This document shows positions 59,024 through 64,000 of a stretch of DNA of 64,000 nt, in pieces. The stretch is from Actinomadura sp. J1-007 (GTDB lineage: Bacteria > Actinomycetota > Actinomycetes > Streptosporangiales > Streptosporangiaceae): assembly GCF_009793335.1 (NCBI RefSeq), contig NZ_WING01000001.1:6448001-6512000 (forward strand), given 5' to 3'. Numbering within the stretch: position 1 is the stretch's first letter; the number at the start of each line of letters is the position of its first letter. The notes under the pieces are model-generated. The model had not been told where the DNA came from and ran no database searches. It saw only the letters and a program-made list of their open reading frames with translations. The position numbers were made by a program, and so were the translations under genes.

Positions 59024-60109
59024 ATGGCCTCGCCGTTCATCGAGATCCCGGTAGGGGATCGGCTCGTCAAGGTGACCAATCCCGACAAGATCCTCTTTCC
59101 GGAGCACGGCTACACCAAGCGGCAGCTCGTGGAGTACTACCTCGCCGTGGGGGAGGGCATCCTGCGCGCGACCCGCGACCGCCCCACCACCCTCGAACGC
59201 TGGCCGGGCGGGGTGTTCGAGGGCGCCAAGCTCGCCACCCGGATGGACTACGCCCGCGGCCAGGCGGGCATGGGCGCGGGCAAGTCCGACGCGTTCTACC
59301 AGAAGCGCATCCCGAAGGGCGCGCCCGCGTGGGTGGAGACCGCCCGCATCGAGTTCCCGAGCGGCCGGTCCGCCGACGAGGTCAAGCCGACCGAGGTCGC
59401 GACGATCGCCTGGGCCGCCAACCTCGGTACGCTGACGTTCCATCCGTGGCCGGTCCGCGGCGACGACGTCGACCACCCCGACGAGCTGCGCATCGACCTC
59501 GACCCGCAGCCCGGCACCGGCTTCCGCGACGCCGTCCGCGTCGCCCTCGGCCCGGCCCGCGACCTGCTGGACGAGCTCGGCTGCACGCCGTTCGTGAAGA
59601 CCTCCGGCAAGGGCGGCGTGCACATCTACGTCCGCATCGAGCGCCGCTGGACGTTCACCGAGGTCCGCCGGGCCGCGCTCGCGTTCGGCCGCGAGATCGA
59701 ACGGCGCGCCCCCGCCGAGGTCACCACCCGGTGGTGGAAGGAGGAGCGCGGCGAGCAGGTCTTCGTCGACTTCAACCAGAACGCCCGCGACCGCACGATC
59801 GCCTCGGCCTACAGCGTCCGCCCGGCCCCGCACGCGCCCGTTTCGGCCCCGCTGACCTGGGACGAGCTGCCCGACGCGGCTCCGGAGGACTTCACGATCG
59901 CCACCATGCCCGACCGGTTCGCCAAGGTCGGCGACCTGCACGCCGCGATCGACGACGCCGCGTTCTCGCTGGAGCCGCTGCTGGAGATGGCCGACCGCGA
60001 CGAGCGCGACCACGGCCTCGGCGACGCCCCGTACCCACCCAACTACCCGAAGATGCCCGGCGAGCCCAAACGCGTCCAGCCCAGCAAGGACACCGACCTC
60101 CAGCCCTGA
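59024..60109 (+). CDS. LigD-type (NHEJ) primase-polymerase domain protein
   Basis: A 361-residue stand-alone polymerase of the bacterial LigD family. N-terminal TNPDKILFPEHGYTKRQLVE is diagnostic, then FYQKRIPKGAPAWVETA, catalytic Asp pair in ELRIDLDPQPG, KTSGKGGVHIYVRIERR and FVDFNQNARDRTIASAYSVR. The homologous domain of LigD inserts nucleotides at double-strand-break ends and works with Ku; neither Ku nor a ligase domain is nearby. ATG 59024; an ATG six codons earlier is possible. Divergent from msrB. Confidence 0.93.
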   Translation: MASPFIEIPVGDRLVKVTNPDKILFPEHGYTKRQLVEYYLAVGEGILRATRDRPTTLERWPGGVFEGAKLATRMDYARGQAGMGAGKSDAFYQKRIPKGAPAWVETARIEFPSGRSADEVKPTEVATIAWAANLGTLTFHPWPVRGDDVDHPDELRIDLDPQPGTGFRDAVRVALGPARDLLDELGCTPFVKTSGKGGVHIYVRIERRWTFTEVRRAALAFGREIERRAPAEVTTRWWKEERGEQVFVDFNQNARDRTIASAYSVRPAPHAPVSAPLTWDELPDAAPEDFTIATMPDRFAKVGDLHAAIDDAAFSLEPLLEMADRDERDHGLGDAPYPPNYPKMPGEPKRVQPSKDTDLQP

Positions 60110-60139
60110 CGGCGACGTCCGGCCCTCCCGGGGGACGTC

Positions 60140-60445
60140 TCATTGCCACACCACCGAGCCCGTGGCCTCGTCCCGCCGCGCGGTCGCGACCGTTCCGCGG
60201 TCGAGGTAGCGGCCGTCGCCGATCGGCGGCTCGACCCGCCGGACGGTCGCGACCGTCCCGCGCGGCGCGTTCGCGAGCTCGTCGTTCACGTGCCCGAACG
60301 CGCGGCGCCGGTCGTCGGTGACGCCGCCCACGCCGGACGCGAGGTCCCACGCGTACAGGCTCGGCGTGGCGGTCGCTCGGCGGGTGAACAGGGCCGCCCA
60401 TCGCGCTTGCACGCCGGGCCCGGCCCACGACTCCAGGTATGTCAT
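60140..60445 (-). CDS. Small hypothetical protein
   Basis: A 101-residue soluble protein (SWAGPGVQARWAALFTRRAT, GHVNDELANAPRGTVATVRR, DGRYLDRGTVATARRDEATG). It has good GC3 bias and a clear ATG at 60445, and lies convergent with the LigD-type gene. A related short protein often accompanies XRE/NUDIX regulators in actinomycete accessory regions, in my recollection, but I cannot name the family. Confidence 0.65.
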   Translation of the reverse strand: MTYLESWAGPGVQARWAALFTRRATATPSLYAWDLASGVGGVTDDRRRAFGHVNDELANAPRGTVATVRRVEPPIGDGRYLDRGTVATARRDEATGSVVWQ

Positions 60446-60495
60446 GAGTCACAGCATGTGAGCAGATGATTAGCCAGGGCGACGACACGGCGAGA

Positions 60496-60546
60496 CATCT
60501 ACGGACAGCTAGCGGACACATGCCTGTCGATAGGTGACGGTAGATG
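60496..60546. promoter_or_regulatory. Inverted repeat upstream of the XRE/DUF5919 gene
   Basis: CATCTAC (60496-60502) and GTAGATG (60540-60546) form perfect 7-bp arms around a GCTAGC palindrome (60508-60513), ending 14 bp before the gene's ATG. It is a candidate autoregulatory operator. Confidence 0.4.
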
Positions 60547-60559
60547 ACACGATCGGCAG

Positions 60560-61291
60560 ATGAACGAGCGACTTCGCCGCGCCATGCTGCGCCGGGGGTT
60601 GGACATCGCCGCGCTCGCCGTTCAGGCCGAGGTCAGCACCAAGAGCGTCGAGCGGTGGCTGTCGGAGAAGGGCGTCCCCTACCCGCGGACCCGGTACCGG
60701 GTCGCCGCGATCCTGCACGAGGACGAGTCGTACCTGTGGCCGAGCGCCGTGGACAAGGCGTCACTGACCGGTGCGGAGCTCGTCTCGACGTGGCCGCGCC
60801 GCACCGACGTGCCCCGGAACCTGTGGACGGAGCTGCTACGCGGCGCCCAACGCAACATCGACTACATCGCCTATGCGGGGTTGTTCCTCGCCGAGGAGGT
60901 CCCAGACTGGATCCCGACCTTGCGGGCGCGGGCCCGTGCGGGCGCCCGGGTGCGGATGCTGTTCGGCGATCCGAACGGCCGCCAGCTCGCCGCGCGTGAC
61001 GAGGAGAAGCAGATCGGCGGGGGTGTCGCCGGACGGGTGTCCGCAGTGCTCTCGTACTACCGGCCGCTCGCCGACCTGGTCGATATCCGGCTGCACGACA
61101 CACCGCTGTACGCGTCGATCTACCGGTTCGATGACGACCTGCTCGCCAACATCCACGTGTACGGCATCCTCGCCGCGCACACCCCGACCATGCACATCCG
61201 CCGCGTGGACGGCGCGTACTTCAACACGTTCCTGGAGTCCTACGAGAAGGTGTGGGCGTCGGCCCGGCCGCTGGAGAGAGGCGAGCCGTGA
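60560..61291 (+). CDS. XRE-type HTH regulator with DUF5919 domain
   Basis: A 243-residue protein: a small HTH at the N-terminus (MLRRGLDIAALAVQAEVSTK, SVERWLSEKG), then a DUF5919/PLD-like region (ELLRGAQRNIDYIAYAGLFL, ARAGARVRMLFGDPNGRQLA, IRLHDTPLYASIYRFDDDLL). Families like this appear often in actinomycete genomes next to NUDIX genes; their ligand is unknown. ATG 60560. Its stop overlaps the NUDIX GTG (GTGA), so both are one unit. An inverted repeat lies just upstream. Confidence 0.88.
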   Translation: MNERLRRAMLRRGLDIAALAVQAEVSTKSVERWLSEKGVPYPRTRYRVAAILHEDESYLWPSAVDKASLTGAELVSTWPRRTDVPRNLWTELLRGAQRNIDYIAYAGLFLAEEVPDWIPTLRARARAGARVRMLFGDPNGRQLAARDEEKQIGGGVAGRVSAVLSYYRPLADLVDIRLHDTPLYASIYRFDDDLLANIHVYGILAAHTPTMHIRRVDGAYFNTFLESYEKVWASARPLERGEP

Positions 61292-61782
61292 GCCCGAAGC
61301 ACGCGCGCCGCGTGGATCACTGGCAGGACCCGGCCGCCCCGGCGCCGACCAGCCGCAAGCCGTCCGCGTCGGTGCTCGTCCGCGACGACGCCGGCCGTGT
61401 GCTGCTGCTGCGCCGCCCCGACAACGGTCTGTGGACGATCCCCACGGGCGGACTGAAGAAGAACGAGACGATCACAGAGTGCGGCATCCGCGAGTGCCGC
61501 GAAGAGACCGGCGTCGTCATCGAGATCACGGGCCTGGTCGGTGTGTTCACCACTCCCGATCACGTTGTGGAGTACATCAAGGGCGGGAAGGTCGACGAGG
61601 TCCGTCAGCCGGTGAACGTGTGCCTGCACGCGCGCCCGGTCGGTGGCGAGCTGACGACGACGGAGGAGGCGTCCGCGGTCCGATGGGTCGATCCACCCGA
61701 CCTTGGCGGGTACGACATCCATCCCGCGCTGCGCCGCCGCATCAACCACGGACTCAACTCGGACACGCCCCACGTCGACTAG
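61288..61782 (+). CDS. NUDIX hydrolase
   Basis: A 164-residue NUDIX protein. The NUDIX box is complete: GGLKKNETITECGIRECREE followed by TGV, giving G-x5-E-x7-R-E-x2-E-E-x-G. It would cleave a nucleoside-diphosphate derivative or a related molecule. GTG 61288 overlaps the DUF5919 regulator stop, so it is translationally coupled to it. The regulator might respond to the same metabolite; inference from context only. Confidence 0.93.
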   Translation: MSPKHARRVDHWQDPAAPAPTSRKPSASVLVRDDAGRVLLLRRPDNGLWTIPTGGLKKNETITECGIRECREETGVVIEITGLVGVFTTPDHVVEYIKGGKVDEVRQPVNVCLHARPVGGELTTTEEASAVRWVDPPDLGGYDIHPALRRRINHGLNSDTPHVD

Positions 61783-61904
61783 CACCCACGGACGGAAGAA
61801 CGGGCGGAGCGCACAGTCAGCCTGAAACCGGTGATCCGGGGCTCGATGCACACCTTTGTCCTTTCCCTGTCATCACGCACCGTGGCGGGAATCGTTCCAC
61901 ACGT

Positions 61905-63112
61905 TCAGGGGAGACCGAGCCAGGACGCGAATCCGCTGAGGGACTTCGGGCGGCGCCGTTCCAGCTCGACCAGCATCCGGACCGTCTCCCGGACCTGCGG
62001 GTGGTTGCGCGTCTGCTGGGGGCGGCCTGCCGTGCCATGTACAGGGTCTTCAGCGCCCTGGCGCGGTCACCGTGGTAGAGCCAGCCGCGGGCGAGGTCGA
62101 TGTAGTAGTGACCGAGCCGGACCGGCGCGACGGTCGCCGGCAGGTTGATGCGGCTCGCCCTGCGCACGGCTTCGGTGCCCTCGTACATCTCGACCGCGAC
62201 CGCCACCTCGTGGATCGCGACGTTCGAGGGGCCGAACTCAAGGCCGTAGTGGTTGGCGTCCTCGCCGAGCAGCCGAGCCGCCTCCCTGGCCTCGTCGATG
62301 TGCGCCCACGCCGCACCGGCGTTCGGCATCCGCGCCGAGAAGATCGCCGAGCGCAGGTGCGCGGCGCCGTAGACGCTGAGGGTCGGGCCGTCCATGCGGC
62401 TGACGTCCTCGCCGATGTCTTGCCGAACGCGGTCCAGGAGCGTGGCTCCCTTGTCGTAGGAGGCACTGGCGAGGAAGAGCGTTGAGCGCTGCCACCGCGT
62501 CCGTGCCACGCGCAGGGGATCCCCCGACTCGCGCGCGGCCCGTTCGACCCGTTCCATGGCCAGGCTGCGCAGGTCGAAGTAGCCGAGCGCGTACGCGATC
62601 GCGGTCACGCCTGTGTACGCCTCCGACAGGAGCCCGTACAGCGGCGCGGCGTCGGCGGCGGGTGCGGTGTGCGCGGCGACGTTCAGTTCCTCCAGGAGGG
62701 CTGGGAGCATCTCGCCGAGGCGCCCGTAGTGGGCGTCCCTGCCGAGCTTGGATGCCCGCTTCACCTCACGTTGCAAGGCGTCGAACGGCCGAGGCTCCAC
62801 GTCCTCGTCGGGCAGGTCCCACGCCAGCAGCGTGCGGCGCAGTTCGGGAACCGCGGAGCGCATGAGGTCTTCGCGTGGCTTCTCGGTTCGGTAGGGCTGT
62901 CCGGTCAGTTCGGCTGTCTCGACGCGTAGAGCACGGCCGGCGGCGGCGATGAGGGCTTGCGAGGCCGGCTTGTGGCCGCGTTCCACCTGTGCGATGAGGC
63001 TTTTGGAGCAGTGCGCTCTGTCGGCGAGTTGCTGCTGGGTGAGTCCGCGGAGCTTGCGTGCCCTGGCGATACGGCGCCCGATCGCGTCGGGATCGGTGTT
63101 GCGTTCGCTCAT
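61905..63112 (-). CDS. XRE-family regulator with TPR-like C-terminal region (frameshifted near end)
   Basis: About 402 residues: HTH_XRE at the N-terminus (ARARKLRGLTQQQLADRAHC, SKSLIAQVERGHKPASQALI), then a long helical region with Ala-rich tetratricopeptide-like repeats (LRSLAMERVERAARESGDPL, RTRWQRSTLFLASASYDKGA). Related proteins in actinomycetes act as pleiotropic regulators with bound peptides or small molecules. One base is missing in the G run at 62018-62022; the native end is HPQVRETVRMLVELERRRPK and SGFASWLGLP. ATG 63112. Convergent with the NUDIX gene. Confidence 0.9.
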
Positions 63113-63300
63113 GAGGCCCCGCCCTCGTCGCGTGGAAGCGTCGCACCTCCCACCGTACGGGCGGGGTCTTGCGCATGTCAGGCGCTCGCGGACCCTGTAC
63201 GGGGCGATGGGGCGGGCCTGTGATCGGCTGCTCTCGGCCGTAGGTGCCGGACGGGGGAGCGGCCCCGGGGCGTCCGGGGCCGCTCCTGGTGCGTTCGGGG

Positions 63301-64000
63301 TCAGTACAGCTTGCGTTCCTGGCGGGGCAGGTTGGCCTCGGACGGGCCTCGCCACGGGGTTCTGGCCTGCGGGGCTAGGGTCGCGGCGTCGCCCGCGTCG
63401 GCGAGGGGGAGGGTGATCGAGCTGCGGTGCAGGTCGACCGTCACCTGGGCGCCGGTGGGCGTCTCGGTGGTGTAGTCGGCGTCCGTCCCGGCGAGGACGA
63501 GCGCGAGGCGGTGGCCCTTCTTCAGGACGTAGTCCTGGGCCAGGGTGTCCCAGCGGACGCCGTAGTACCTTCCGGCCTTCAGCGGGGTCGGGCGGCTGAG
63601 GGACGTGCGGTTCTGGGCGTCCAGCCAGCCGCGCGCGACGACGTTCACGTTCGAGGTGACCGTCTTCACGCGGGTCTGCTTGTAGCAGGCGTCGTCGGTC
63701 GGGGTGCTCTCACCGTGGCAGCTCTCGGTGGCGAGCGTCTGGATGCCGGAGCCCGCGCCCAGGTAGTCCACGCGGGTGTCCTCGCCGTAGTCGACGAGCA
63801 GTGCGGTCAGGTCGGACGTCGGCCGGTCGAGCTTGAGGCGCAGGTCCGCGCCGGGCGTGCCCGACAGGCGCGCGGAGCGGGGCAGCGGCCCGGTCGCGTA
63901 CGCCAGGCGGAACGGCTTGCCGGTCGTCGGGTCCGTGACCAGCTCCGCCTCGCGGTAGCCGGAGCCGCGGGGGCCGGGCGCGTCGGTGTACGAGGCCGTC
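63301..64000 (-). CDS. Xaa-Pro dipeptidyl-peptidase-type protein (PepX_C), partial
   Basis: The C-terminal 232 residues of a larger protein whose frame stays open to the right edge. Visible parts (LSGTPGADLRLKLDRPTSDL, LLVDYGEDTRVDYLG, GYREAELVTDPTTGKPFRLA, VLKKGHRLALVLAGTDADYT, TVDLHRSSITLPL) match the jelly-roll C-terminal domain of X-Pro dipeptidyl aminopeptidases and CocE-like hydrolases; the catalytic alpha/beta-hydrolase half lies outside the window. It ends PRQERKLY. Probably secreted in full, as many actinomycete members are. Confidence 0.85.
   Translation of the reverse strand, partial: TASYTDAPGPRGSGYREAELVTDPTTGKPFRLAYATGPLPRSARLSGTPGADLRLKLDRPTSDLTALLVDYGEDTRVDYLGAGSGIQTLATESCHGESTPTDDACYKQTRVKTVTSNVNVVARGWLDAQNRTSLSRPTPLKAGRYYGVRWDTLAQDYVLKKGHRLALVLAGTDADYTTETPTGAQVTVDLHRSSITLPLADAGDAATLAPQARTPWRGPSEANLPRQERKLY

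Overview
The window is very GC-rich (roughly 70-75 percent, with G or C at almost every third codon position). It has GTG/TTG starts, many GTGA/ATGA start-stop overlaps, mycolata/streptomycete-type protein families and a DtxR/IdeR-type iron box. This points to a filamentous actinomycete. The mix of families (class F sortase with PDTG substrate, DUF5919 XRE regulator, sigma-like BACON protein) suggests Actinomadura or another Thermomonosporaceae/Streptosporangiales member; the genus is an inference. From memory, the core order aconitase - sugar ABC importer - dxs - fadB/fadA - RNase D - DUF3000 - hemE - hemG - hemQ resembles the aconitase-to-heme segment of Streptomyces chromosomes, so the backbone is conserved chromosome with accessory insertions.

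Layout. 0-6.3 kb: a cut-off Cys-rich protein, a LysR regulator, an FtsX-type ABC permease without ATPase, and a NarL-type two-component pair. 6.3-8.9 kb: a metal-site-deficient M28 peptidase homologue set between two non-coding tandem-repeat arrays. 8.9-13.6 kb: DUF1707 protein, His/Gly-rich PadR regulator and divergent aconitase. 13.8-17.4 kb: LysE exporter, aldo/keto reductase, TauE/SafE transporter, mug DNA glycosylase with a duplicated tail, ASCH protein. 17.6-19.2 kb: class F sortase and a cell-wall-anchored substrate. 19.4-22.5 kb: sugar importer (two permeases, one binding lipoprotein, no ATPase). 22.7-25.3 kb: divergent idi and dxs, both isoprenoid supply. 25.4-27.7 kb: small exported proteins. 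27.9-36.3 kb: ferredoxin-NADP reductase, amino-acid permease, fadB-fadA beta-oxidation operon and a divergent acyl-CoA ligase sharing an operator region. 36.3-38.1 kb: OmpR-type two-component pair.

38.2-45.0 kb is an accessory block: a sigma-like/BACON membrane protein, a membrane protein, a DUF6882-like/Ser-Thr kinase fusion, two pentapeptide-repeat membrane proteins (one clearly AT-richer than the chromosome), a broken zinc-ribbon/membrane fragment and a DUF2637 (conjugative-element type) remnant. 45.3-48.7 kb: lipoprotein, peptidoglycan-binding adaptor, MacB-like ATPase and permease in one operon. 49.1-50.1 kb: FTR1 iron permease behind a near-perfect DtxR/IdeR box. 50.2-56.5 kb: RNase D, zinc-ribbon/DUF3000 fusion, hemE, hemG, hemQ (the coproporphyrin branch of heme synthesis, minus hemH). 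56.7-60.4 kb: hypothetical exported protein, amidohydrolase, msrB, LigD-type polymerase, small hypothetical. 60.5-63.1 kb: XRE/DUF5919 - NUDIX pair and an XRE/TPR-like regulator. At the right edge lies the C-terminal part of an Xaa-Pro dipeptidyl-peptidase-type protein.

At least twelve otherwise conserved genes are broken by apparent loss of one base, nearly always in a short G or C run. Treat these as probable assembly deletions, not proven pseudogenes; the coordinates given are for the whole reconstructed gene. I saw no rRNA, tRNA, CRISPR array or intact insertion sequence.
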